A stretch of 64,000 nt of DNA, taken from assembly GCA_946807835.1 (NCBI GenBank), contig OX327684.1, positions 10,310,001 to 10,374,000 on the forward strand. Direction: 5' to 3'. The notes under the pieces were generated by a model. The model worked only from the letters and a program-made list of their open reading frames with translations, did not search any database and was not told where the DNA came from. Source of the stretch: Ailanthus altissimus. Lineage: Eukaryota > Streptophyta > Magnoliopsida > Sapindales > Simaroubaceae. Position numbers and translations under genes: made by a program. Shown piece by piece: positions 1-11,107 of this stretch; the stretch's first letter is position 1, and each line of letters opens with the position of its first letter.

Positions 1-139
1 TGGACACAAATTTTGGAAACTTTGTATTTTAGTTATTAAATAATGCACATAAATAGCCATCTATTCTCATAAAATCATAAAATCATAAAATATCAATAAT
101 AAAAACATGAGAAAATATATGACAAATTTGCTCTTATCA
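1..139 (-). mobile_element. Tat/Athila-like LTR fragment, cut by window edge
   Basis: This stretch is the reverse complement, with small differences, of the first ~130 bp of the solo LTR at 2483-3853. Its start (TGATAAGAGC read on the minus strand from 139) corresponds to TGATAAAGGC there. It therefore enters the window as the first part of a minus-strand LTR that continues to the left. It lies downstream, on the minus strand, of the gypsy internal remnant at 140-1765, so it could be that element's 3' LTR, but no polypurine tract adjoins it. Confidence 0.6.
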
Positions 140-603
140 CAGAGAAAAATAGTTATTAAGCTTAACGGTGGTAACTAGGGTAAAAATATACAATGATTGG
201 CTTGAACGGCTCAATCGATCTAAAGATGGCCTAAAATAAGTTCTTAAATTATGTATGCCTTAGAATTTCACCTTGAGTAATGGTCAAACAAGTTCTAGCG
301 TGTTTTTCAAACGATAAGTATTCTTGTTATGCATAAATATTTTCTAAGTAAGCATAATAACTAGATGATCCTAACTACGTGCTTAATAAATTAAGCGGTC
401 ATAATATGAAGCCCAACTTATCTTAGATTATCAAGCAAACAATCACAACATTTATCGTTTCCACAAGAAAGTAGCATTTGAAATCATTTTTCTATTTCAT
501 ATCATTGACTACTAATCATTCAACCAGCCCACAACTAATGACAAATAAAAAAAATTGCATGCAAAATAAAACAACTAAAAACAGCAGTCATAAAGAGTAC
601 AGT

Positions 604-624
604 GTTTTCCTCCCCTAAACTTAA
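604..624 (-). other. Polypurine-tract-like motif of a Tat/Athila element
   Basis: On the minus strand the sequence TTTAGGGGAGGAAAAC follows an AATGTCAACTTTAAG word. This purine run resembles the conserved motif found after pol in plant Tat/Athila gypsy elements, where such runs can prime plus-strand DNA synthesis. The nearest LTR start on that strand is about 465 bp away (139), so whether it served as the priming tract is not established. Confidence 0.4.
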
Positions 625-1162
625 AGTTGACATTATCCACAATGACAAAAATAAGAGTGAGTAAAATAGAATTCCCTTGTAGACAATGGCTTAGTGCAAT
701 AGTGCTCAAATCTTGAGGGCGAAGTTGTTGCTTGAGTTGGTTCCCAAAATTCTCAATTTGCTTCACTTTTATTTTTTAACTTTATTGGGCTACACCTTGT
801 TAGTTCTATTTCCGCTTCTTTTTTTTTTCATAATTTATAAGGTGCGAACTTATTGTTTTAACACACTATAAGAAAGAAAAAATATATTAAAAACTAACAT
901 TGAAATTGAAAATTAAAATTCACTTAGGGTAAACCTTCTAAGAAGCGCTTAATTTAACGTCTTCGGTTTGACGTCTTTTGGATTCATAAGGGATCAAACT
1001 GGACTTTGGAGGTACTTCGCCCATGAATCACTTCTCATTTTTAGTGCTTTGATGTGTGCTCAATGACTTGGTCAATCTCTTTCCTCAATTTCTAAAGCTC
1101 CATAAGGTGATCATTAAGGAATGACCCCAATTCTTTTAGTTTGAGCTTGCTCAAAAAGGGTT

Positions 1163-1507
1163 TTAACCTTGGCCGGAAGAATAAACCATGGTGGTCAGTA
1201 TTTTATTATTTTTTTCCATCATAATCTTACCATGCTTCATCTTTTTCCTTGTTTGATGCATCTTTACTTTATCATGAGCTATCCCCTTTATATTTGAGGG
1301 CCATGTTCCTCCATCTGGATGTATATTATCAATCTTCAGATATTTTTCGGAGTCATTTGGCAACTTCATCTCCTTGAAAACCTTGAATGTGACCTCTTTA
1401 TCTTGCACCCTTATTTTTATCTCTCTCTTTTTTATATCAATGAGAACTTTCTCAATGGCTAATAATGGTTGCCCAAGAATACTAGGAACATTCTTATCTT
1501 CCTCCAT
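1163..1507 (-). pseudogene. Gypsy pol fragment, aspartic protease region
   Basis: The 114-residue minus-strand frame opens with MEEDKNVPSILGQPLLAIEK and continues with an IDIKKREIKIRVQDKEVTF segment. It resembles the C-terminal flap side of Athila/Tat retroelement proteases, which typically read IPIILGRPFLATGRALIDV followed by a GELTLRV-like strand. The catalytic D(T/S)G lies upstream in such proteins and is not found here, so this is a broken piece of pol. The last third of the frame is lysine-rich and no longer resembles the family. Recognition is by eye from a short stretch. Confidence 0.55.
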
Positions 1508-1765
1508 TAACTCCTTAATTTTTGTTTAGGTCGAGAAATCACTAGTTCATAAATTACTAGGGTGATAAGAGAAACTGAATACTGGTATGCTCTGGAGCCC
1601 GTTACCACTATCCCAAAGGTACACTCCTAATGTAATGAATGAGAAAATGCAGTGAATTAATGAGTACCCACACTTAGCAATTTGTTGCTCCATTTCATTC
1701 TATCTCTCCCTTAGGAGTCATCTCAAATGTCTTCAATGATGCTCAAGAAACTTTGGAGACTTTTT

Positions 1766-2482
1766 TGTTGGCAGAGATATAGGACACGTGGGTGTATGTA
1801 TGTGCAATTGTGTCTATTGCTTAAATACATATCAAATACAAATTTAAACGCTAACGAAAGCGTAAAACTTGCAATAAACATAATAAATGAATATATTAAT
1901 CACATTAATATATTAGTAAAGATTAAGAACTCACCTTAATGTGTAATGTTGTACACGTGTTTTTCTACAGTCCACATGGAGACCAACTCGCCGGCAGTTC
2001 TAGTTACCAATATGGTGGGCTTTGTGAGCTAGAACAGCAGTCCGATATACAGCACGGGATTAACTCTTAATCTCCAAAATAGCCGGTGTGTGTTTTTCAT
2101 CATTTTCTCCAAAAGGATAAGAAATTGAGAATTTGAAGCAATTCATAATTGCTCCAATTGGAAGTATAAAGAAAATGAAACAATTTCATTTTCCCTTTCC
2201 CCTCTTTTTTTTTTCTTCTTCTTCTCCTCTTCTTCCTCTCCATTTCTTCTTTCTCTTTCTTGGCCAAAATGGCCTCACACACTTGCACACTCTTTTCTCT
2301 CTCTTTCTCTTTATATATATATATATATATAAAATAATAATAATATATAATATAATATAAATAATAATATATTATATAATATAAACAGAGAGATATTTTG
2401 ATTATTTAACTATTAAATAATTAAAGTGAGAAATAACCATTTTGCCTCTCATGAATAGTTACCAAATTTACCCGTTAGTGGG
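1766..2482 (-). mobile_element. Family A long LTR, segment 1 of 3
   Basis: The left end (TGTTGGCAGAG at 1766) and the following GGGTGTATGTATG word match the 3' terminal region of the other minus-strand family A LTRs at 43267 and 62162. The segment carries the same order of landmarks, including a TTAACTCTTAATCTC block also present in the copy near 62530. It is interrupted at 2482 by a solo LTR and resumes at 3859. A pyrimidine-rich run (2190-2310) and an AT microsatellite (about 2312-2380) lie inside. The left boundary is approximate and no target duplication was found. Confidence 0.5.
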
Positions 2483-3853
2483 TGATAAAGGCAAATTTGT
2501 CATATATTTTTTCATATTTTTATTATTGATATTTTATGATTTTATGAGAATAGATGGCTATTTATGTGCATTATTGTTATTTACAGGGACTAAAATGCAA
2601 AGTTTTCAAAGTATGTGTTCATCGCTCCAGCTCCAAGAGGATTATCGCCCCAGCGCTGTAATAGGGATCGAAATAAGAAATACGACCTGTTGAAGTTGCA
2701 CCTGGTTGCCCCAGCGCCATCAACCCATCGCTCCAACGGTGAAGCCTTTTTCACGCGTCGTCCCAGCGACAACCTCATAGCGCCCCAGCAGTAGCGCGAG
2801 TCCTAATTCGACAAGAATTGAGATTTTTAAGCTCATATCAATCCCTATAAAAAGCCACTCGTTCCCATATGTCAAGAATAGGCCAAGACAATCCAAAAGT
2901 GACCTAGATCAATTCAAGAACACTAAAAATACTGAGCACGAGTCTTGGAGCGCAATAGGAGTTTAATTGAAGCAACCTTAGAGAGAGATTCAAGGCGTTC
3001 TTCAGCATCAAGAGATCTTAGACAACGCAATTAAGAGCATTTCGACGTCTATATCGGTTTGCTATTGATTGTATCATGATTTATTATTATTTTTACTGCT
3101 GTTCTCTTGTAGCCATGAGCTAAACTTATTTTCTAGGGTTAATACTTGAACTCAATATGTGTGCTTAATTGCCATATCTTTTGAATATTTAATAAACTTA
3201 GTTATTTGATATTCAAATTACTTGATTTTAATGCTTCAATATATCTGGCCAATATATGGTGAATGAGTTGGTAATATTATTGATAAACTCGGAAGAGGAA
3301 TCATAATATTTAAACCTAGGTAATTTGATGCATGATTGTAGAGTAACATTTAATGTTGCATATGCAAGTTTCAATTTAGGATAGGAATATACCTAATTGG
3401 CATATATGATCAATAAGACCTAATCTTAATGCATCTTAATTTATTACAAGTATCATAGGAATATAGGTATTTGGTAAATTAAGGTATACTTGCATGACCT
3501 TGGAAGAGGCTAGTGAATACATTAGTGTCTTGATCAATAACAAAGACTAAGAGAGTTAAATATTAGAAGATTAATCATTAGAAAGCATATTGAGGGATAG
3601 TATTAATCATAGGTTTTCTCTATATTGCTATCACTTAAATCTCTTTGCATTGTGTTTTTGCCTTTATAGTTTCTACATTCATTTTTAGATTTTTATTTAT
3701 CTGAATAATTATTAGGAAGATATCATTTTAGTAATTGGTTAAAAAGAAGAAATTATCCTTGTGGGTTCGACATCCGACTTATTTAGTCTCTTTATTACTT
3801 GCATACGATAGTGTATACTTGCACTTAATTTATGATATAGAAATATCGCATCA
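2483..3853 (+). mobile_element. Tat/Athila-like solo LTR with perfect TSD
   Basis: The element is 1371 bp, begins TGATAAAGGC and ends ATCGCATCA. The five bases GTGGG occur directly before it (2478-2482) and directly after it (3854-3858), a perfect target-site duplication. A plausible core promoter (CCTATAAAAAGCC near 2847) and a TGGGTTCGACATCCG word near the end fit LTRs of plant Tat/Athila gypsy elements. Only one LTR is present, so this is a solo LTR left by recombination between the two ends of a full element. It sits inside the family A LTR and is therefore younger. Its first 330 bp contain several CGCCCCAGCG-type words. Confidence 0.85.
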
Positions 3854-3858
3854 GTGGG

Positions 3859-4254
3859 CCCACTAAATTCCACACTTCGATAAACTCAACTGAGGGTCCA
3901 CAATATGCCACATGTCATAATACAATTATTAGTAAATAATAATTATTAACTAATTATTGTATTTAACACTTAAATACAAACACGCACGCATTCTCGTGGT
4001 TGTGCTGAATATTGCTGGATTAAACAATTTAATCCGATACGCTGCCCCAATGCACAATGAGTACACTCCGTATTGCAGGACTCCCTAGGTCCTACGTCCG
4101 ATTCGTCAAATGAAACTATTCCATGAATTTGTGAGCTATTTCCCACGCATACATCACGGATATACAAATCAGCACGTTAAACCATACAAGTTGAGGTTAC
4201 AATGCATACGTATAGTCCTTCTGTCATTATATCCTGGATGTGTTGGGGATATAG
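3859..4254 (-). mobile_element. Family A long LTR, segment 2 of 3
   Basis: This segment matches the corresponding part of the family A LTRs at about 44150-44350 and 63250-63500: ATGAGTACACT near 4057, CTAGGTCC near 4085, GTTAAACCATACAAGTTGAG near 4176. It continues segment 1 after the solo LTR ending at 3853 and is itself interrupted at 4254 by the next solo LTR. Confidence 0.75.
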
Positions 4255-6782
4255 TGTAACACCCTCCTCACTCGCCTCTCATCGAGACACGAGATCAAGG
4301 GGTGCTACGATAGCATCGATTAGAAACAACTATAATGATTATTCAAACTTTAAAAAAAAAATTTATTTTATAAACATTTACGGAGAAAAACTGACAGTGT
4401 CTCCCCTAAAAATTAGATTTTTACACTACCTGTAACAAAAGAAACACTCCCAAAATTTCAATATCCATTCTTAACCAACTTCCATATTTGTTTTTCAGCA
4501 AATGTTCACAACTCATATTACAATATAAATGTATCAAACCTTTACAAAACTATTTCACATCCAGTATATTATCAAAATATATATCATATATCATGGTTTT
4601 AAAAGAGACAGTTCTGAATAATACATATATACATGCACATACACTTAATGTCTATAATATAATATACAACAGTTTATAGATAAATAAAATATCTATAAAA
4701 AATAATTATATATAGAGAGAGGATGTGAGCGACTCTGAGCAGCTGCAAAAAGATTTACTCTTCAGTCTTTAGTGATGGCAACTTTACTACCTGCGCATGG
4801 TAAATCCAACGCGCTAAGCACAACAGCTTAGTGGGTGTACATAAAAGATGAAATAGTATGATATAATTTTATTACCTTTTTGCAATAAACCATATATATA
4901 AACAATGAAATTTTTAGTAATAACCAATTTTTCTCCGTATATCATAATAAATCAAAATTTATTAATTAATCAATTCATTAAACCAAAACATTATTCGATT
5001 TCTCATTTCGATTAATCAAATATATATATATATACAAATATCATATTTATAATTAATCCAAGTAGGCACCTAAAATAAACACTGACACGATACTATGGAT
5101 TGGCTAATGGGCTAACAAATATCAGATAATGATCTGGCATCGGCCACTCGGTGACTACCCACCGGATCCAGAACAGATCAGAATAGATAACAGATCGGAT
5201 ACACAGAGTAGTGTCATCGGACAAACAAATGGCGTAGTACTGCTATAATACCCTATTGGCATGCCAACTACTAATCCTCCCCTACTAATGTTCAGGTTTA
5301 CTTAGGGCGTCTCAATAGTATTATTAATACATTATTTTTCTTTTAAAAAAATATTTTAACACAATTTTATTATTATTAAACTAAATTATTATACAAATTC
5401 ATGTTTACTCAATTTTTTTGATTATTCATATTTAGACACAAATATTTTTTCATTATTACAAATAGGCCCAAAATTTTTCACTATTCACCTTTATGCCTAA
5501 AATTTTTAATATTTTTATACATAAGCCCAAATGTTTTAAAATTTTTTATATAGGTCTAGAATATCCAAAAATACCCAAATAAGTTCCAAATTTTCCAAAT
5601 TTAACAATTCAGCCCAAAATTTTTTAATTTTCCACTTATAGGCCCATTTGTTCCAAAATTTGCCATTAGGCCCTAATTTCTTCAACAAATCATATATAAG
5701 TTCTAATTCCATACTAATTCACATAAAGACATAAATTTTTTGAATATTTACAAATTAGTCCAGAATTTTTCATATAAGTCCTATTTCCTCAAAATTCATA
5801 TTTATGCCCAAATTTTCTTTCTTTTCAATTTTGACTACCAATTAATATCCAATACTCAAAACATATTTAGTACATTTAGAAACAATATAATTATCAATTC
5901 AATGCCATAGGTCAACATACTCATCCATCATATTAATAAAATACATAAATATACACTAAATTTCCTAAGGTAAGAATTTAAGTTTCAAACTAATGTGTAC
6001 ACCAACCTTATAAGCTTAATTCCTCTACTTGACTCACATCTTCTCCTTCTTCTTCCCTTGGCTATCCTTGGCCAAGCTTTCACCTTCATTTGAAAAAATA
6101 CACAAATAATGAATAAATTTCTAATTTACCAAATTAAAAGCATAATTCACCAATTCTACATGGCTACTTAATCTATTTACCCTTGAAACCCCAAATTCAT
6201 ATTCAATAGAATTTTTAGCATCAACTCACCTTAAATAACACCTTATACCTTAAAATTGATCCTTGAAACTTGATGAAGAAGGCTTTAATTAAGGACTTTG
6301 AGGCTTAATTTACTAATGGAAGTATTGAGAATTGTTGAATTTAAAGGGAGATAAAAGAAAAATAGAGAGAAAATGCAAAAGGGAGGGAACGGCCAAAGGT
6401 GTTGTTTTCTTTAAATTTTTCAATACTATTCCCCCTTTTATAGCCTTTATTTTTCTTTTTAAAAATACCCCCAACTAAACTCAAATTTTCAAAAATACCA
6501 TTGGTTAGAAATGGTGGCATTTGATTGATCCAAAAATTCCAAACACTATTCATAACTAAACTAAATAAAAAATCTTGTTTAAATCTAACTAATTCTAGTA
6601 AATTCCATTTAACAATGTTGGCAAAATTCTATTGGTCCAAATGTTGAAAAAGTTTTAATAGCATAGGTTTTAATTCCATGCAAACACTTATACCATACTA
6701 CACTTATTCAACCAATCAAATTCTTCCATTTCTTTTGACTAATAAATTCAATCAAAATAAATAAAAATTTTGGGGTATTACA
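4255..6782 (-). mobile_element. Ty3/gypsy-type solo LTR, 2.5 kb, perfect TSD
   Basis: The termini TGTAACACCC (4255) and GGGGTATTACA (ending 6782) form an imperfect inverted pair typical of long LTRs of plant Tekay/Del-like gypsy elements. The five bases TATAG stand on both sides (4250-4254 and 6783-6787), a perfect target duplication. The host sequence on either side is one family A LTR that reads continuously if this 2528-bp block is removed. Orientation is judged minus because GGCTATAAAAGGGGG, a strong TATA box, lies on that strand at about 6445-6431. No coding region is present, consistent with a solo LTR. Lineage assignment rests on the termini only. Confidence 0.85.
6436..6442 (-). promoter_or_regulatory. 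LTR TATA box
   Basis: On the minus strand the sequence reads GGCTATAAAAGGGGG, a textbook TATA box with a G-rich flank. It lies about 340 bp from the minus-strand start of the solo LTR. It would be the U3 promoter of the parental retrotransposon. No transcript can be inferred from sequence alone. Confidence 0.55.
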
Positions 6783-6787
6783 TATAG

Positions 6788-7748
6788 ATTATTACAGTCA
6801 AATCCCCTGGTGCTCATCCATGTCCTATCTACAGATTTGTATCTCACTGAACAATATGTGCAAACTCATTTGCCATATTGTTCCACCTTGACAGAACTCT
6901 TTCCCGGAATGATTGCTTATGGCCACAAGATTTTTTGAGATATAGTCTCGAAGCATCTGGATATCTAACTCCATATAGGAGCTGACGGATCTTATATCTG
7001 TACACACCGGACTCCATAAGTATCAGATCGTACCCAGCGACACCCAACAGTTACACCATAAAAGGTTTTTGACATGTGTGGAACTAAAGTATGGTGGATC
7101 ACTTATAAGTCCACCGTAGTACTCAGGTCAAAGAACCACGTATACTACTCAACTCGAGAGGACCCTCCATTGACGGCTTACATTGGGTGTCTACGGAGGC
7201 CCTCGTGAGTCTGTCCCATATTTAGTCCTAACTGGATACCCATATGTCAATACGAGCTTCAAGCTCACGATCGGCTAGGAACGACTATCTATACCCTATA
7301 GGTACGACATATGCTGATCTATATATTAAAGGTATCCATCGATAGACCCGCATCGGCAGAAATAGATCAGGGATAATTATTTGAGAATATACTTGCGTAA
7401 CTAGTATTTTTTGACACCCCATTGCAACTCTTGCAACTATGCAGTTACTGGTATATTCTCAGGTCTATGTTCTATTACAGACAAGGCTCCAACTCTTGGA
7501 TCTGCTGAGTATTATAACCAGTTAACACTTAGCTATGCTAACATTTAGCATTTATATCTCTCAACGTGGCTAACTATGAGCTCTTACCTAAACTCCTTTA
7601 GATCTGATCCAAACTCCTTCAGATCTACAATTCTGTAACGTTACATGCATAATACCATATAAATAGGTATTAGCGATTTAATGGAAATGTACACTTGTAA
7701 AATACACAAGTATACGTACATTCAGGGATGGCACGTAGGTACCAACCC
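6788..7748 (-). mobile_element. Family A long LTR, segment 3 of 3
   Basis: This is the remaining 5' part of the family A LTR begun at 1766. Landmarks shared with the other copies are CACCGGACTCCATAAG (about 7004), TAGACCCGCATCG (about 7342) and the GGCACGTAGG word (7731) that mirrors TACGTGCC near the start of the plus-strand copies. The terminus CCAACC (7743-7748) corresponds to the CCAACA end expected from the TGTTGG start of other copies. The three segments add up to about 2.1 kb, in line with the other family members. Confidence 0.7.
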
Positions 7749-8316
7749 TAATAATTCTTTTTACTCTTCAAATTTGAGCTCAATTCTTGTTCTCCTTTGT
7801 ATTTTTCGTGCCTTCCTTTGATGGTGTGAGAAGTGGCTAAAGGGTAGTATTTATAAATTTTAAATTAGGGCAAGAAAATGGGTGTTAAAATAGGTGATGG
7901 TTCTTGGACGCTAAACATTCTGCCCAATTTGGCGCCTGGGCGCCGAGCGCAGTAGCACACTGTTCACAAGAACTTTAGTGTGGGGGACTGTAGCACATGT
8001 ACTGTTTATCAATACTATTTATTGCATTGTAGCATATTTAGATTTTTTGCTTGTTTTCTTAAAATTTTTATTTCAAATAGCTCCATTAGCTTTAAACCTA
8101 CAAAATAAAATTAATACACATAAAAAGCCATATATTAATATTCAAAATGAGCAATTATCAAATTAAAAGAAGTATAACATTATATATAAAAAGCGCTTAT
8201 CAATCGGCTTCAAAATTAAGGGACAAAATTAGGTGCCACTTTTTGGCACTTAAGCACCAAGCATTCTGCATTAGGAGCTCAATTTAGCGCCTGGGCACTA
8301 GTTTTTGGTACTTAGG
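7749..8316 (-). mobile_element. Truncated Tat-like LTR fragments
   Basis: Read on the minus strand, the block beginning at 8202 (TGATAAGCGC) matches the start of the LTR at 45640-47021, including AGCTATTTGA, GCTACA repeats and a GGCGCC-containing segment (about 7930-7950). The 3' half is missing. The 114 bp at 8203-8316 carry similar GCGCC and TGGCACTTA words and look like a second, differently truncated copy. No coding potential is seen. Confidence 0.5.
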
Positions 8317-8795
8317 TGATGCAATATTTTTATATCTTATAATTGATTGTAAGTACATAATATCGTATGCAAGTAATAAAGGGGCAAAAAAGTCAGATGT
8401 CAAACCCATAGGGATAATATATTCTTTTTAACTAAGTACTAAAATTATATCTTTCTAATAATTATTTAAAAAAATAAAAATCTAAAAATAAATTTTAAAA
8501 ATATAAAAGGCAATGATACAGTGTAAAGAGATTGAAAGATAGCAATATAGAAAACAAAAACATATGGTTAATATTATCCCTCAATATGCTTTCTAATGAT
8601 TAATCATCTAATATTTAATTATTTAAGTCTTTGTTATTAATAAAGACACTATTGTATTCACAAATCTCTCCCAAGGTCATGCAAGTGCACCTTAATTTAC
8701 TAAATACTTATATTTTTATGGTACTTGTAATAAATTAAGATTTATTAAGATTAAGTATTATTGATCATACATTCTAATTAGGTGTCAAAAAATCG
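8317..8795 (-). mobile_element. Tat/Athila-like LTR, 3' part only
   Basis: This is the reverse complement of the last ~450 bp of the solo LTR at 2483-3853. It starts TGATGCAATATTTTTATATC (mirror of the GCATCA end there) and keeps the same order of landmarks. It stops at 8795, where the Copia-type LTR begins. Confidence 0.65.
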
Positions 8796-9564
8796 TGTTG
8801 GGACGCATTTTATCACCCCAATTGGAATACATATGTGAGGCATTTCAAGCTTTATGGTTATGACCCTGAGCAAGCTAAGTCGCAAACCCGATTTAGGCAG
8901 ATGCTGGGCCCCAAAACCTGCCTTGGCCAGGCCACGATCTCGATTTGGGCAGAGGCTAGGCCCCATAGCCTAGCCTTGGCCAGGCTGTAATGCTGTGACT
9001 TAGGACGCAGTGGTGCTGCAGGGCAGCACTGTAGCGCCGCGGTGCCAAAACATGTTGACTTTTTCATTTTAAGATATTTTCAATTTCTTTGAGTAGGATT
9101 CAGATTCCTACATGCATAAACTCCTATTTGAAGTAGAAATAGGATTTCTAAGGACATTTTTGTGCTTATATAAACTTTTATAAACCCATTAGATTGCTAA
9201 GCATCAACTAGAGAGTAAACAGAGAGCTTAGGTAGCACTTGAGTGCTTAGTATGTAAGAGAGAGTTGTATAGATTCTTGAGAGCTCAAACTATTGGGTAT
9301 TCATTGTAGTCTTTTGTGAAAGATCTTTATAATCTGAGAGTTTTTTTTTAACTAAGTAATAAAGAAGTTAGGATCTCGTGATCCACCGTGGACGTAGACG
9401 GTTGTTACCGAACCATGTAATTTCTTATGCCTTGTGTGTAATTTTTTATCTCTTTGTGTATCTGACTTTTTCTAATTTTTAGTTACTTATGAGTAAAGAC
9501 TTTCGCGAAGCACTTAGGTTTTTAGACTGCATGTTGAAAATTTTAATAATATTATTATATATCA
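8796..9564 (+). mobile_element. Copia-type LTR remnant
   Basis: It begins TGTTGGGACG and contains the words CCACCGTGGACGTAG (9382) and CGAACCATGTAA (9409), which are common near the 3' end of some plant Copia LTRs and also occur inverted in the LTRs at 48102 and 50199. TATATAA near 9166 may be its TATA box. The right end is uncertain: ATCG stands before the element and again just after 9564, but the two flanks do not align as an exact 5-bp duplication. A GC-rich insert (8880-9050) contains near-repeats of a GGCCAGGC/GGGGCC word. No internal coding region is attached. Confidence 0.5.
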
Positions 9565-10377
9565 ATCGAACCAACTATAATCACAAACATATTCCAATCC
9601 AAGAAGGTTTCAATGCACAATACTTATAAAACAACAACTAAAGTTTTGAGAATAATAAGCATATTCAAATATAGATACTATTTGGATTTAAATTATTGGA
9701 TAAGTTATTTTATATATTATTTTGATTATATTTTAAATTATATATTATATACATATAAGATATAGAAAAATATATTAACAATATATATAAGTAAAATAAG
9801 CAATAAAGAAAAATAATTCTGGCTTTGAGTATAAAAGAGGCGTGTTAGATAGTACTGTTCTAAAACTAAATAGTACTCTTTTTATATGAGTAGTGACAAA
9901 TTTATATGACTCTAAAATTTAACTCTATGCTCCCAGAACTCTCCTTGATGAGCACGATCAGCAAAAGATAATATCAAGTCTTTATTATTATAGTTGTTCA
10001 AACACAATACGAAAAATATAAATATATTATTTATACATAGAATACTTCTAACTATTTTTCACTCTTCTTCACTTACACACACTAATAAAAGTATGCTAGC
10101 ATATAGTAGTAGGTAGTCTATATATTAATTTTAATATTTAATAAGAATAATTTAATATATTATAACTCTTAAGATAATTTAAAATTACAAAACTCTCAAA
10201 TAATAATAATATTTGAATGTTGTAATTTTCACACATTTAAATTAGATTTAATGACTAATAAAAATATATTATAACTAATATGTAATAATAATTGAATTAT
10301 TAACTTACAATATAAAAATTATATTTAAATTATATAATTTATGAAATATTTAAAAAGTTTTTTTTAAAGCTTTTCTC
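9565..10377. other. AT-rich intergenic DNA, no gene seen
   Basis: About 0.8 kb of very AT-rich sequence upstream of the aquaporin pseudogene. No open frame, RNA gene or recognisable repeat boundary was found. Confidence 0.5.
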
Positions 10378-11107
10378 CGATAGTAACTACCGCACCCACC
10401 ACCGGGACCATTGATTGATCTACAGGGAGCTGAAAAAATGGTCGTTTTACAGGGAGTTGATAGTCGAATTCATGGCCGCAACTGTCTTTCTTTACGTGAC
10501 TATAATGACCAGTATTGGCTACAAGGAGCAAATGTTCGACCTCACAAATTCCGACCCTTGTGCTGGCTTTGGCCTTCTTTGAGTCGCCTGGTCATTTGGA
10601 GGCGCCATCTTCTCGTCGTCTACGCCACAGCTGGCATTTCCGGAGGACACGTGAATCCTGCAATTACATTCGGTTTCCTCTTGGCCCCAAGGACACGTGA
10701 GCCCTTATATACGGCTTGGTCCAGTGCTTGGGGGATTTGAGCGGAGTCGCGCTCGTCAAGCTTAACGTGGGTGCAATTGACTACAACAAGGCCGGCGGCG
10801 GAACCAACATGGTGGCTGATGGCTTCAACAAAGGCGTGGCATTGGGTGCGGAGATTATAGGGACTTTCGTTTTGGTTTACGTTGTGTTCACTTGGCCACC
10901 ATTCCGATCACCGGCACTGGCATCAACCCTGCTAGATCTCTAGCTGCGACAATTGGCTATAGACACACATCGCTCTGGCGTGAACAATGGATCTTTTGGG
11001 TCGGGCCATTTTTAGGAGCAGCCATTGCAGCATTTAATCACCAAGTCATCTTGAGAGGAGCAGCTGTTAAAGCTCTTGGGTCGTTCAGCCGCCAATCCCT
11101 AGTGTAA
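10378..11107 (+). pseudogene. Intronless PIP aquaporin pseudogene, copy 1
   Basis: Conceptual pieces in three frames cover a whole PIP2-type aquaporin. The N-terminal segment ELKKWSFYRELIVEF comes first, then FLYVTIMTSIGYKEQ, the first pore motif GHVNPAITFGF (about 10640), [15 protein letters not shown], the second pore motif GTGINPARS (about 10917), and WIFWVGPF to ALGSF with a stop at 11105-11107. An in-frame TGA follows GFGLL. At least three frameshifts break the frame. The loop D region between VYVVF and LATIPI is deleted. Both junctions where the intact gene at 41102-38200 has introns (before GGH and before WIFWV) are continuous here. The copy is therefore intronless, as expected of a retrocopy, although no poly(A) tail or target duplication was recognised. 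Confidence 0.85.

Larger units (their letters stand above)
140..1765 (-). mobile_element. Ty3/gypsy (Tat/Athila-type) internal remnant
   Basis: On the minus strand this segment contains a decayed gypsy protease-region reading frame (1163-1507). Downstream, at about 637-604, it has the motif in which a GGATAATGTCAACTTTAAG word leads into a TTTAGGGGAGG purine run. A similar motif follows pol in plant Tat/Athila elements (established knowledge). Outside these two landmarks no reverse transcriptase or integrase frame is readable. It is a fragment of a larger element whose 5' part is replaced by the LTR beginning near 1766. The right limit is approximate. Confidence 0.5.

Noticed and set aside
2100..2360. 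Lysine/glutamate-rich and Phe/Leu-rich frames on opposite strands
   Set aside because: Products of a pyrimidine tract and an AT microsatellite within a family A LTR.
8778..9067. Two minus-strand frames of 60-70 residues
   Set aside because: Located in the GC-rich insert of a Copia-type LTR, with no similarity to any protein I know.
10515..10700. Overlapping second plus-strand frame in PIP pseudogene 1
   Set aside because: Shadow of the aquaporin frames; it only reflects frameshifts and adds no conserved motif.
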